Shown: positions 25,363 through 34,548 of the stretch, one piece after another
Layout: each line of letters opens with the position of its first letter
How positions within the stretch are numbered: the first letter of the stretch is position 1
Origin: an uncultured Bacteroidota bacterium
GTDB taxonomy: Bacteria; Bacteroidota; Bacteroidia; Flavobacteriales; Schleiferiaceae
NCBI GenBank assembly: GCA_913057235.1
Contig: CAJXNI010000018.1
Location: 1 to 53,663 of the forward strand
Direction of reading: 5' to 3'
DNA: 53,663 bases
The notes under the pieces: generated by a model
The model's database searches: none
What the model saw: the letters and a program-made list of their open reading frames with translations, nothing else
What the model was told of the DNA's origin: nothing
Made by a program: the position numbers and the translations under genes

Positions 25363-27285
25363 ATGGCAAAAACAGGGGAGGGTTCTACCATACATAGCTA
25401 CATTTTTATTCTTTTTATAGTGGTTTTGCCGCTGCTAAAAATAGATAGCCTATTGGATCAGGCCTTGTTTCCACGATTTGCCTGGGTTGGCCTAAGCATC
25501 CTAACCTTGGGAGCCATGGCCTACCAGAAAATAAAGCTATCCCATTGGCCTTTAGGAATCAGTATGGCACTGGGTGGTTTTATACTAATCCAGATTTTAA
25601 GCGTTCCTGCTGCGGTAAATTCGCCTGAGAGCTACGCCAGCCTTGCACGTTACAGCCTAATGGCCGCCTTCTTTTTCACGCTGCTTGGATTGCTTAAATC
25701 CCAAACGCTAAAAGCGGAAGCAATTCTAAAGGCAGTGGTTTTAAGTACTGGAATTGTAAGCATCCTTACTGCTTTTCAGTTGCTCCAAAGTCTAAGCAAT
25801 GGAGTCTTTTTTGAGGACATTTACAGCATCACCGGCCCTTTTACTCATAAAAACCTGCTTACCTCAGGTCTTATGCTGGGGTTGCCTTTTACCTTGGCGG
25901 GATGGGCCATTTTACCAAGTGCATGGCGTAAAGCCGCTCTGGCCGTGGCCATTTTAAGCGTAATTGAAATTTTTGTTTTGCGCACCCGCGGGGTTTGGCT
26001 GGGGGTTTTTGGCGCGGCTCTGGCTACCGGCCTTCTATTCCTCTTGTTTAAAAAGAAACAAGAAAAACTTCCGCTGGCCTTAATCGGTGGCATTACCGCC
26101 CTGGCCGTAGTTATTCTCTTGGGGCTTTTTGCCTCATCCAATATAAAAGCGGGAATAACCAGCAGCAGCAATGTAGACAAGCGTTTAACCTACTGGCAAA
26201 ATAGTTGGGAAATGATTCAGGACCACCCTACCCTGGGCGTAGGGGCGGGAAACTGGAAACTGTACTTTCCTAAATACGGCCTGAGCGAAGTGGATAACAG
26301 TACCATGCAGGGCATCACCCACATTCAAAGACCGCATAATGATTTTCTTTGGGTATGGGCCGAAAGCGGTCCGCTGGGGCTACTCTTCTTTTTAGGCTTG
26401 TTTATTTTGCCCATTCTGCAAGTGGTGAAAAACCTAAAACTAGCGCAAACCGCTCAGGAACGCAGCCTCAATTATTTCGCTTTTATGACGGTGGTGGCCT
26501 ACGGCATTTTTTCATTCAGTGACTTTCCGCTGGAACGGGCGCCCCACACCGTGCTGTTTTTTACGGCTTTAGCGGTGATTTTTAGTAGCGCTTCCGCGGA
26601 AGCGAAAACCTTTAAAGCCCCGTTTTTGCCAGCTGCTTTAGGAGTTTTAACCTTAGCTGCGCTTTGGGTGTGTGGACTGCGCTGGCAGGGTGAAAAAAAT
26701 ACGGTAGCCGTGTTGGAGGCCAATGCCCAACAAAATGCCCAGGCCATTATTCCGGCTGCTGAAGAAGCCCTCAACCCTATGTACAACTTAGACCCTTACG
26801 CCAACCCCATTCACTACTACAGTGCCCTTGGATACCAATTTTCCAATCAGCCCCAGCAAGCCCTGCAACATGCTTTATGGGCTAAAGAAGATGCCCCCTA
26901 CAATATTTTGGTTTACAATGCGCTGGCCAACGCACATAATCGTTTGGGTCAAAAACAAGAGGCCTTGCAGTATTTAGATTCTGCCCTGGCCATTTCTCCT
27001 AAGTACAAAATGGCCATTCTTTTAAAGGCCAATATTTTAATGGAGCAAAACCGTTTTGCCGATGCCTTGGATGCCCTGAACTTTTACCCTAGCCGCAGTA
27101 ATGAAGAGCGCTACTTGAGAGCCTTGGCCACTGCTTTGCGCGGAACCTTAAAGACCTATCCTCAGCATGGCCGCTTTAAGCCCATGATGGAATACTTGCA
27201 AAAACAACCCAGGCTAGAGCAGCCTATGGATTACATACGGGCCTACCGGGCAGAGCTTTCCCGCAGGCGGGGTACTCAGCTTTAA
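25363..27285 (+). CDS. O-antigen ligase/polymerase-like protein with TPR tail
   Basis: This 640-aa inner-membrane protein has about 12 hydrophobic helices across residues 12-440, then a soluble C-terminal part with tetratricopeptide repeats at about 480-590 (NPIHYYSALGYQ, LVYNALANAHNRLG, AILLKANILME). The large periplasmic loop carries GVGAGNWK and the family motif HNDFLWVWAESGPLG, which defines the O-antigen ligase (WaaL/Wzy_C) superfamily. It likely polymerises or ligates lipid-linked glycans, or glycosylates exported proteins. Its stop shares TTAA with the stop of the opposing aspartate kinase gene. The palindromic repeat encodes SSASAEAK between two helices. Confidence 0.85.
   Translation: MAKTGEGSTIHSYIFILFIVVLPLLKIDSLLDQALFPRFAWVGLSILTLGAMAYQKIKLSHWPLGISMALGGFILIQILSVPAAVNSPESYASLARYSLMAAFFFTLLGLLKSQTLKAEAILKAVVLSTGIVSILTAFQLLQSLSNGVFFEDIYSITGPFTHKNLLTSGLMLGLPFTLAGWAILPSAWRKAALAVAILSVIEIFVLRTRGVWLGVFGAALATGLLFLLFKKKQEKLPLALIGGITALAVVILLGLFASSNIKAGITSSSNVDKRLTYWQNSWEMIQDHPTLGVGAGNWKLYFPKYGLSEVDNSTMQGITHIQRPHNDFLWVWAESGPLGLLFFLGLFILPILQVVKNLKLAQTAQERSLNYFAFMTVVAYGIFSFSDFPLERAPHTVLFFTALAVIFSSASAEAKTFKAPFLPAALGVLTLAALWVCGLRWQGEKNTVAVLEANAQQNAQAIIPAAEEALNPMYNLDPYANPIHYYSALGYQFSNQPQQALQHALWAKEDAPYNILVYNALANAHNRLGQKQEALQYLDSALAISPKYKMAILLKANILMEQNRFADALDALNFYPSRSNEERYLRALATALRGTLKTYPQHGRFKPMMEYLQKQPRLEQPMDYIRAYRAELSRRRGTQL
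26589..26604. repeat. Dispersed palindrome, copy 3 (in O-antigen ligase-like gene)
   Basis: CGCTTCCGCGGAAGCG is a perfect 16-bp palindrome and the best-preserved of the three copies. It is read as SASAEA, between membrane helices. Confidence 0.75.
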
Positions 27286-28535
27286 CGCACCACCACCTGG
27301 TAGGTCTCGCGGCTCACTTGTTCTAAAAGTACTTCGCCCGCTTCTTGCACTCTTTTCTTGGCCTGGGCATTGTAATGCCTTACTGAGTACAACTGCACGC
27401 CCTCGTTATAGGTGGTGTCAAACTCTTGCTGCAGTGCCTCAATCAGTCTGGGTACAATTACAGGGTCATTGTTAATGCAAAAAGAAGTACTTACGGCCGT
27501 GTTTTGAGACAGGTTTACCCGCACCCCATACTGGTGAAATATTTTGTAGACCTTGCTCAGGTGGTCTTCCACAATAAAAGCCAAATCGCGGGTAGATATG
27601 GTTACCAGGGTTTGCTCGTCTTTACGAATGAAACAGGGAATTTTTGGATTCAAATCGGCTCCTTCTTTGATAATGGAGCCCTCTTCGGCAGGATTTAAAA
27701 AGGACTTTACGCGCAAAGGAATTTTCTTCTCCCGTAAGGGCTGAATGGTTTTGGGGTGAATCACCGAGGCCCCGTAGTAGGCCAGCTCAATGGCTTCGCG
27801 GTAGCTGATCTCCCACAACAGCTCCGTTTGCGTAAATACCTTAGGATCACCGTTTAAAACTCCAGGCACATCTTTCCAAATCACCACTTCTTGAGCTTCT
27901 AAAATGTAGCCTAGAACCGAAGCCGTGTAGTCAGAGCCTTCGCGCCCCAGCGTGGTAGGGTTAAAATCATCATCTGAACCAATGAAGCCCTGAATGACAT
28001 ACCGATTACCAGCCTGGATGGTGTCCTTCACCAATCTTGTTGTAAAAGGCCAGTCTACCCGGGCAAAGCGGTAATTTTGGTCGGTGCGGATGAGCCTGCG
28101 GGCATCTAACCATTTGTTCTGATAATCGGTGCTATTGAGGTAGCTGCTCACGATTTTAGTACTGAGCAACTCGCCAAAGCTTACAATCTGATCGTACACC
28201 TGGTTGTACTGACCCGGCAGAGGACTTTGGCTAATAATCTCCAGTTGGGTGAATAAAATCTCCACGTCATTGTGTACGCGATGCTCATCGGGTGAGAACA
28301 GTTCATCTACTATGCGAAAATGCGCCTCGCGAAGCTCCTTAATCTGGGACCTTACTAAATCTTTGTTTTTAGTAATAAGGCTCTGCACCAATTTTTCCAA
28401 GGCATTGGTGGTTTTCCCCATAGCCGAAACCACTATTAAAATCTCCTCACCGGGGAAGTGGTTAAGCACCGAGGCTACCCGCTTAACGCTGGCCGCGTCT
28501 TTAATGGAAGCTCCACCAAACTTGAAAATTTTCAT
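27282..28535 (-). CDS. lysC: Aspartate kinase
   Basis: This enzyme phosphorylates aspartate, the first step towards lysine, threonine, methionine and diaminopimelate for peptidoglycan. The 417-aa monofunctional form begins KIFKFGGASIKDA, the kinase nucleotide motif, and has the GREGSDYTAS and WKDVPGVLNGDP motifs. The C-terminal part, from about 300, contains the ACT-type regulatory region (LVTISTRDLAFI) that usually binds lysine or threonine. No homoserine dehydrogenase fusion is present. A phylum-type -7 box lies just upstream. lysA, acting later in the same pathway, is in this window but 10 kb away. Confidence 0.93.
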   Translation of the reverse strand: MKIFKFGGASIKDAASVKRVASVLNHFPGEEILIVVSAMGKTTNALEKLVQSLITKNKDLVRSQIKELREAHFRIVDELFSPDEHRVHNDVEILFTQLEIISQSPLPGQYNQVYDQIVSFGELLSTKIVSSYLNSTDYQNKWLDARRLIRTDQNYRFARVDWPFTTRLVKDTIQAGNRYVIQGFIGSDDDFNPTTLGREGSDYTASVLGYILEAQEVVIWKDVPGVLNGDPKVFTQTELLWEISYREAIELAYYGASVIHPKTIQPLREKKIPLRVKSFLNPAEEGSIIKEGADLNPKIPCFIRKDEQTLVTISTRDLAFIVEDHLSKVYKIFHQYGVRVNLSQNTAVSTSFCINNDPVIVPRLIEALQQEFDTTYNEGVQLYSVRHYNAQAKKRVQEAGEVLLEQVSRETYQVVVR

Positions 28536-28556
28536 ACGTTCATCTTAAGAGCGCCA

Positions 28557-28564
28557 CAAATTTA
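28557..28564 (-). promoter_or_regulatory. Candidate -7 element for aspartate kinase
   Basis: The minus strand reads TAAATTTG, a full match to TAnnTTTG, about 22 bp from the ATG. A TTG lies about 15 bp upstream, which is shorter than the usual 17-19, so the -33 part is uncertain. Confidence 0.45.
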
Positions 28565-28611
28565 AAAATACTCCAACGCCAAGGGGTTCTCAGGCGCCAA
28601 GCTGAGGGCGT

Positions 28612-31600
28612 TTAGGGCAAATAAATTTTTTGCTGCTTTATGCCCTGCGCGTTCTTTTGCATAAGCACATAAATGCCGGGAGCGCAGGGTGGGAGCTTCC
28701 AGCGCTTAAAGCCCTGAGCCAAAAATGGTTTGGTCTCAAAAATGAAGCGCCCTTGCATGTCCATTACAAATAGCTGGGTAGTCCCTCTTACCTTAGCGGG
28801 AAACTCAGCCCACAGCTCGCCATCGCGCAGGTACACGTAATCTAAAGCGTTACCTCCAGGCTGGGGTGCTTTGGTGAGTCGCAGGTTGTACCTACGGTAC
28901 TGACTGCTATCGGCCTTGAGCCTTAGCCTCAAATCTTCTTTTGGAGGCATTGGATACAGCAAACCAGTTGTACGGTCTTCTAATTTCAATTGCAAGGTAT
29001 CGGGTAATTGTAAGGTATCCAGGGTAAACGTAAAAACGCTATCGCGGTGCGGAGCAATTGACAGTGGAATAGCCAAACCGGCCTGTGGAGTTGGAAAGTG
29101 CGCCACCGCCATAAGCTGAAGCGTATCTTGGTAGTTCTTCAGGGCTGACCATTGCGCAATTTTACCAGCCGGATTTACAAAGCGTGATAAATCGTCTGAA
29201 ACCTTGCTCAACCGGCCCCGCTCATTAAAATGTACGTACAATTTTTGTTGCCCTCTATCACTTTGCAGGCGTACCACCGCAAAGTAATCTGCGCGTTTTT
29301 TAAATACCGGACTTTTAGTAATGGTGCGATCTGCTTCGGTAAAATCATACACTCCAGCAGCAGTGTTAGCGCCTGCGTTTAACTTCACAAAAAAGGACTG
29401 ACCAGGGGCAATGGCGGTGGGATTACCCACAGTCTGAGCAGTGGTACTTCTCAATTCATAGGTTTCACTAATGGGGTCCCAGATTTGAGCCCCGGTTTGA
29501 TAGTTGGCCGGAAGACTGGCAAATAAAACATCTAAATCCAAGCTGCTGGAATAAGGGTTGGGAATTAAATTCCAGCCCACGGCATCCGAACCCGTTGTAT
29601 GGCTGCTGGTTCCCAGGCCCAAGGTAGGGCCACTAACCGCCCCGTGGTTGGCTATACCTTTAAAGCGCAGTTTTATGGGTAGCTTACCATCGCCATTAAT
29701 TCCACGGCCGGGTTTCACAAAAATATCGGAAACAAAAAAAAACAAGGCGGTTTGGTCCAAGCTTTGGGTGCCATCCACCACCGCCTGGTACTCCGCTACG
29801 GTACCGCCCGGCTGCCAAGTGTAGAGATTGCAGTCACTGCCCTTATCAGCGTAATTGAGAATAATATCGGTGCCTAAGTCTGCCACAGTTAGCCCAGCAA
29901 CCGGACTGGAAATAATATGCCAGCCCGGTTCTTTAATGATTTGCTCGTAGACCACGGGTGCCCCCGGATTGCCTAGAGATTGACTGTAGCCTAAAACCGT
30001 ATCGGCTTCAAAATAAACGCTGTCACTTAAAGCAGGGCTGGTTTGAAAATCTACCGTGGCGCCAGGTCTTAAAGTAAGGCTATACGCCTCTACATTACTA
30101 TTCAAAATCAGGCTCTGACCCGAATCTACCACCAATTCTATTTGCACGTAATCTGTGGCGTTGGGGGTGCCAAAACTCCAGCTGCTGCCATTGTAGACAT
30201 TCAGCCCGCAGCTGTTAGTGAAAAGGTTATTGTTGGTTACCCGATCACGAGCCGGGTTGGTACTCACATTAAAATTGGGGTAGCCTATGGCCCCAAATTC
30301 AGTGGCACTTAGGAAAGGGGGTTTTTCGGCATAAGCCAAACTGGTTTCTAGGGTACCGGTACTACTCTGCCAAGAATTGAATTGGATTTGGTGGCCGGTA
30401 GATGACCCAACAACAATATTCCTGGCTTCATTGCTTAGGAAGTTTTGGTTGTCTGAATCGGCATTAGTAATATCAATGTCATTTGAGCTATTAGTAACGT
30501 AATTCCTCAAAAAAGTATTGAAAGGACCTGACTTACCTAAGGAGTTATCAATTTTAATCCAGTTGCAAACATTGCCTTCAAATAAGTTTAGATAACTGTA
30601 ATCACCGTGCACGAAAATATCCTCTACGTTGGTAGTGCTAAAAAATCCTCCGAACTCAGTTTTATAGGTATCATAAGAGTAGTTGTAGGCAAACACATTG
30701 CCATTAGCGCCTTTGTAGGTGACCATAGAGTGTCTAAGACGCCTGAATATGGAGTTTTCAATGCGGCATTCACTGGTAGCATAGAGCAGGCGAACCCCGT
30801 AAGCGAGACCTCCTTCAAAATTGAAAGCATCCTCAAAATAGCAACTGGTAACTAATAAATTTGCTGAAAATCTAGCATCAACATGCGAACCATTGCAATT
30901 AGTGCTGCGAATTCCTTTGAGCCAAGAATTGGCTGCATACTCAAATCTAAATTTTGAAAAATTAATTGGAGTTCCCGCTATTTGATCAGAACGATTAACG
31001 GTGAAGCACTCAAAGCCTACATGCTGGGTAAGGGCATTTAATCTCCTGTACTCTGGGTCATCAATAGCCTCATAATCTAAACTCACTGCTGACGCCAATA
31101 TAATATCATTGCCGTTTACAGAGCTTACCAACGAAACTTGACCCGTCCTACCATTTACATCACCATTAGTTCTTAAGTCATCATCAATCTGCCTTAATAT
31201 GATGTACTCACCTGCGGCAGTTTGAGCAGCATCAGATACTGTAATTAACGTGTCTCCAAAACTTACGGGTGAAATGTCCCTAAATCCTCCTCCGGCTGTT
31301 GAAGAACCTACAATATTAAAACAACTACTAGCAGCACCTCCCAAGTCAAAATTAAAGGTGGTTACATCGGCTCCCAGGCCTTTGATCACAACTTCTGAAG
31401 GTACGTTAATACTGCTGTTAAAGAGGTAGGTACCGGCCGGAAATTGAATGACGGTGGGCTGAGTTAAGTTGTCTAAGGTAGTTTGCAAAGAAGCACTCAC
31501 ATCAGTGGCACCGGTGTTATCGCCCGCAAAGGTGATGGTATCGGTGTAAACCGGTGGCGGCACCCGAATACCCGCCTTGGTCCAGTCGGTTGAGCGTGAG

Positions 31601-31704
31601 GAAGGCAGGGTTTGTGCTTCTACCGAAAACTGTAGAAACATCAAAAAAGCCCCGAGAAAGAAGAAAAAGTTGCGTTTGTAACAGCCCTGTGTGAAACCAA
31701 TCAT
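28612..31704 (-). CDS. Large secreted protein with right-handed beta-helix and C-terminal sorting-like domain
   Basis: A 1030-aa exported protein with a signal peptide ending near FSVEA. Residues about 55-430 look like a pectate-lyase-type parallel beta-helix: a GDNTGATDVSASLQTTLD start, FPAGTYLF, VVIKGLGAD, then many short repeats with Asn-rich turns (ENSIFRRLRHS, NVFAYNYSYDT, LNLFEGNVC). This fold binds or cuts acidic polysaccharides or acts as a structural rod. The middle part is beta-rich and unassigned. The C-terminal 80 residues (YLRDGELWAEF, LFVMDMQGRFIFETKPF, PGIYVLMQ, ending KIYLP) resemble a T9SS sorting domain but lack the usual YPNP opening. The -7-like TAATTTTG at 31717-31710 is so close that the transcript could be nearly leaderless. 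Confidence 0.75.
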   Translation of the reverse strand: MIGFTQGCYKRNFFFFLGAFLMFLQFSVEAQTLPSSRSTDWTKAGIRVPPPVYTDTITFAGDNTGATDVSASLQTTLDNLTQPTVIQFPAGTYLFNSSINVPSEVVIKGLGADVTTFNFDLGGAASSCFNIVGSSTAGGGFRDISPVSFGDTLITVSDAAQTAAGEYIILRQIDDDLRTNGDVNGRTGQVSLVSSVNGNDIILASAVSLDYEAIDDPEYRRLNALTQHVGFECFTVNRSDQIAGTPINFSKFRFEYAANSWLKGIRSTNCNGSHVDARFSANLLVTSCYFEDAFNFEGGLAYGVRLLYATSECRIENSIFRRLRHSMVTYKGANGNVFAYNYSYDTYKTEFGGFFSTTNVEDIFVHGDYSYLNLFEGNVCNWIKIDNSLGKSGPFNTFLRNYVTNSSNDIDITNADSDNQNFLSNEARNIVVGSSTGHQIQFNSWQSSTGTLETSLAYAEKPPFLSATEFGAIGYPNFNVSTNPARDRVTNNNLFTNSCGLNVYNGSSWSFGTPNATDYVQIELVVDSGQSLILNSNVEAYSLTLRPGATVDFQTSPALSDSVYFEADTVLGYSQSLGNPGAPVVYEQIIKEPGWHIISSPVAGLTVADLGTDIILNYADKGSDCNLYTWQPGGTVAEYQAVVDGTQSLDQTALFFFVSDIFVKPGRGINGDGKLPIKLRFKGIANHGAVSGPTLGLGTSSHTTGSDAVGWNLIPNPYSSSLDLDVLFASLPANYQTGAQIWDPISETYELRSTTAQTVGNPTAIAPGQSFFVKLNAGANTAAGVYDFTEADRTITKSPVFKKRADYFAVVRLQSDRGQQKLYVHFNERGRLSKVSDDLSRFVNPAGKIAQWSALKNYQDTLQLMAVAHFPTPQAGLAIPLSIAPHRDSVFTFTLDTLQLPDTLQLKLEDRTTGLLYPMPPKEDLRLRLKADSSQYRRYNLRLTKAPQPGGNALDYVYLRDGELWAEFPAKVRGTTQLFVMDMQGRFIFETKPFLAQGFKRWKLPPCAPGIYVLMQKNAQGIKQQKIYLP

Positions 31705-31809
31705 ACGGGCAAAATTACAATTAAAAGATAGCTCTCCCTGCTACGGTCTGCTCAAATTGAGCCAGTTAGATCATTTAATTACTATTTTTCTAGAAATATT
31801 ACCAAGACT

Positions 31810-32103
31810 TTATTTTTTCACCCAGGCCGCATCACTTACGGCACAAATACCACCAGACTCTAAGACCATTTGCCGGATAGATTCTTGAAGCTGATCAAAC
31901 TCTGAGGCACTGCCATACCAAATAATGAGGCTGTTGGTGAAGGCATCGGTTAGGCCAAGTCCATCTTGAGTTCCGCGATTTCCTTTTCCTCTCACTTTTT
32001 CAATGACCGTATAGCCTTCTACCTTAGCTTTTTCTAGAAGGGCAATCATTTTCTCAGTTTTAGGGTGCGGAACCACAATTTCCACGCGTTTTAGAAAATC
32101 CAT
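31810..32103 (-). CDS. sbtB: PII-like protein, SbtB type
   Basis: This 97-aa signal protein of the PII superfamily likely binds adenine nucleotides and docks on the SbtA transporter encoded just upstream. The N-terminal strand RVEIVVPHPKTEKMI, the short T-loop region EKVRGKGNRGTQDG, and the second half ending ESGGICAVSDAAWV fit a ferredoxin-like PII trimer. It ends soon after the last core strand. The C-terminal Cys-containing R-loop (a CGPxGC-type motif) of cyanobacterial SbtB is absent. The start lies 3 bp beyond the sbtA stop. In cyanobacteria SbtB responds to cAMP and adenylates and controls SbtA; the same role is inferred here. Confidence 0.82.
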   Translation of the reverse strand: MDFLKRVEIVVPHPKTEKMIALLEKAKVEGYTVIEKVRGKGNRGTQDGLGLTDAFTNSLIIWYGSASEFDQLQESIRQMVLESGGICAVSDAAWVKK

Positions 32104-32106
32104 AGC

Positions 32107-33072
32107 TTAATAAAGTTGCTGTAAAATACTATAGTACATAGGGATGCCAATGATAATGTTTAAAGGGAAAGTAATACCTAATGACATGGGCACATAAATA
32201 CCAGGATTGGCCTGCGGTACGGCTATACGCATAGCAGCTGGCACCGCAATGTAGCTGGCACTGGCCGCTAAAATGGTTAGTAAGAAGGCATTACCAAAAC
32301 TTACGCCTGCCCAAGCACAAATAAGCATGCAAACACCAGCATTCAGAAGCGGAACCCCTATGCCAAAAAGGGTGAAAAACAAGCCGTGGCTTTTAAGGCC
32401 AGAGATACGCTTACCAGCTAAAAGGCCCATATCCAGCATAAAAAGACTGAGAATACCTTTAAAGAGGTTTTCACTAAAAGGGGCTACCCCGGCATACTGC
32501 TTATCAGAAATTACCAAGCCAATAATTAAACTTAGTAAGATTACAAACACAGATCCATTGGTAAAGGCCTCGTGTAAAACACTTTTGAGGTTTTTCTTGC
32601 CTTTGCCTTTTTCTTGCGCATGGCCTGTAAGAATAACCCCCACGATAATGGCTGGTGACTCCATAATGGCCAAGGCGGCAATCATGTGCCCGCCAAAATC
32701 AATGCCCGCCTCTTGCAAGAATGAAACGGCTGTTACAAAAGTTACCGCGCTCACGGAGCCATAGGTGGCAGCAATGGCACCTGCGTTGTATACATCGGTT
32801 TTGCGTTTTAAAATGTAGAAGGTGTAAAAAGGCACCACCACGGCAAATGCTACAGCCAAGCCCAGGGGAACGATCATTTCGGCCAGATCATCACCATGAG
32901 AGAGTTCTACCCCCCCTTTTAAACCGATGGAAAAAAGCAGAAAGAGTGATAAAAACTTGGCTACATCCCGCGGTATTTCCAAATCGGAGCGCACCGCAAC
33001 CGCCAAAAGCCCGCCCAAAAAGAAGAGGATGGGCGGGCTTAGGAGGTTTTCTATGATTAATTGAAAATTCAT
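32107..33072 (-). CDS. sbtA: Sodium-dependent bicarbonate transporter, SbtA family
   Basis: This 321-aa inner-membrane protein of the SBT1 (DUF897) family takes up bicarbonate with sodium. The two-fold layout of about 10 helices is visible. An early conserved stretch is SLFLLFSIGLKGGVEL, followed by YGSVSAVTFVTAVSFL with ALAIMESPAIIVGV, and a second half with AASASYIAVPAAMR and a GITFPLNIIIGIP end. These are hallmark residues of cyanobacterial SbtA. The next gene encodes the matching PII-like regulator. The gene starts 9 bp after the isocitrate dehydrogenase stop, so transport is cotranscribed with a CO2-releasing TCA enzyme. Whether the ion is bicarbonate in this organism is inferred. Confidence 0.87.
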   Translation of the reverse strand: MNFQLIIENLLSPPILFFLGGLLAVAVRSDLEIPRDVAKFLSLFLLFSIGLKGGVELSHGDDLAEMIVPLGLAVAFAVVVPFYTFYILKRKTDVYNAGAIAATYGSVSAVTFVTAVSFLQEAGIDFGGHMIAALAIMESPAIIVGVILTGHAQEKGKGKKNLKSVLHEAFTNGSVFVILLSLIIGLVISDKQYAGVAPFSENLFKGILSLFMLDMGLLAGKRISGLKSHGLFFTLFGIGVPLLNAGVCMLICAWAGVSFGNAFLLTILAASASYIAVPAAMRIAVPQANPGIYVPMSLGITFPLNIIIGIPMYYSILQQLY

Positions 33073-33081
33073 GCGGGTAGC

Positions 33082-34548
33082 TTACTCTCCCTGACCTAGT
33101 GAAAAGCCAAGCTCCCCATCAAAGTAGTAGAGGTTTTCGGTCTTCACCACATCTACTCCAGACTCTAAGAGCTTGCTCATTAAAGCAGGAATAGCGCCTT
33201 TTTCTACCGGCTTCATTTGCTTTACATCTTTTGGGTTGTCTTTGTGCACAAAGCGACAACGCCAGTGGTCCGTACAGAAGGTTTCGGGTAAACCATCAGG
33301 GTACACCTTAACGCCCCGGTTGGTAATCATTTTCAGCTTTAAATCGGGGCCGGCTAGTGCCGAAAGCTTCTCGCCTAATCCATCAGCTGAAATCTCGGGA
33401 TCGTCAATAAACAAATCGGAACCCATGAGTACTTTTTCTGCTTTGGGGCGGGTGTATTCTTCTACCTCAATAGGGCGAAAACGATCTACGTTCATTTCTA
33501 CCGGTGCAAACTGATTAGGGCGTTGACCCAAACGCTCAATAATGGCATCGGCAAAAGCCTTGGTGCCAACTTTTTGTTTGCTGGTAGCTTGGTTGTAAAT
33601 ATCTGCGGTATGAATACCTTCTTCAATGGTTTTACGCCAGGCGTTGGAAATTTTTTCAGCTGCCTTTAACTGACCCAAGTGCTCTAACATTAAAATGGCA
33701 CCTGAAAGCAAGCCGCTGGGGTTGGCCATATCCTTGCCGGAAATATCGGGCGCAGAACCATGCACGGCCTCAAACATGGCAAAGCCCTTACCGATGTTTG
33801 AAGAACCCCCTAAACCAACCGATCCAGTAATTTGAGCGGCAATGTCAGAAATAATGTCACCGTAAAGGTTTAGGGTCACCACCACGTCAAACATCTCGGG
33901 GTGATCGGCTAATAAAGCCGCGCCTATGTCAATAATGCGCAACTCTGATTCAATTTCAGGATACTCTGCGGCAATTTCACGGAACACTTCACTGTAAAGG
34001 CCATCGGTAATTTTCATGATATTATCCTTAACCATGCAGGTTACCTTTTTACGGCCGTACACCTTGGCGTACTCAAAAGCATAACGGATAATTTTTCGGG
34101 TTCCCGGGATGCTCACTAGCTTCAAGCATTGGTACACATCCGTAGTTTGGCGGTGCTCAATTCCGGCATACAAATCCTCTTCGTTTTCACGCACAATAAC
34201 CGTATCCATCATGGGGTGCTTAGACTCAATGAAAGGCGCGTGGCTTTTGCAAGGACGCACGTTGGCAAAAAGACCTAAAGATTTGCGAATGGTTACATTC
34301 AAACTTTTGTAGCCTCCGCCCTGAGGGGTGGTGATGGGTGCTTTCAAGAAAATCTTGTTCTTGCGCAAGGTATCCCAGCTCTCTGGGGTAATACCAGCCG
34401 TGTTACCACTGAGGTACACTTTTTCACCTATGTCAATGTAATCGTATTCCAGCTCGGCTCCGGCCGCTTCTAAAATACGCAGGGTGGCGTCCATAATTTC
34501 AGGACCAATGCCATCTCCTTTGGCAACAGTAATTCTAGTCTTGCTCAT
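33082..34548 (-). CDS. icd: Isocitrate dehydrogenase, Thermus-type long form
   Basis: This enzyme oxidises isocitrate to 2-oxoglutarate and CO2 with NAD(P). The 488-aa chain begins ITVAKGDGIGPEIMDA and has the substrate motif at GGYKSLNVTIRKSLGLFANVR's phosphate-binding Ser/Asn/Arg residues, the metal-binding aspartates near VTLNLYGDIISDIA, and the cofactor loop HGSAPDISGKDMANPSG. After about residue 340 there is an extra domain of about 140 aa, as in the Thermus thermophilus enzyme of similar length. The start overlaps the stop of the tetR gene as ATGA, indicating coupled translation. Context suggests regulation by that TetR protein. Confidence 0.93.
   Translation of the reverse strand: MSKTRITVAKGDGIGPEIMDATLRILEAAGAELEYDYIDIGEKVYLSGNTAGITPESWDTLRKNKIFLKAPITTPQGGGYKSLNVTIRKSLGLFANVRPCKSHAPFIESKHPMMDTVIVRENEEDLYAGIEHRQTTDVYQCLKLVSIPGTRKIIRYAFEYAKVYGRKKVTCMVKDNIMKITDGLYSEVFREIAAEYPEIESELRIIDIGAALLADHPEMFDVVVTLNLYGDIISDIAAQITGSVGLGGSSNIGKGFAMFEAVHGSAPDISGKDMANPSGLLSGAILMLEHLGQLKAAEKISNAWRKTIEEGIHTADIYNQATSKQKVGTKAFADAIIERLGQRPNQFAPVEMNVDRFRPIEVEEYTRPKAEKVLMGSDLFIDDPEISADGLGEKLSALAGPDLKLKMITNRGVKVYPDGLPETFCTDHWRCRFVHKDNPKDVKQMKPVEKGAIPALMSKLLESGVDVVKTENLYYFDGELGFSLGQGE

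Noticed and set aside
27282-27285. Convergent stop codons sharing TTAA
   Set aside because: Compact but ordinary 3' overlap between two intact genes.
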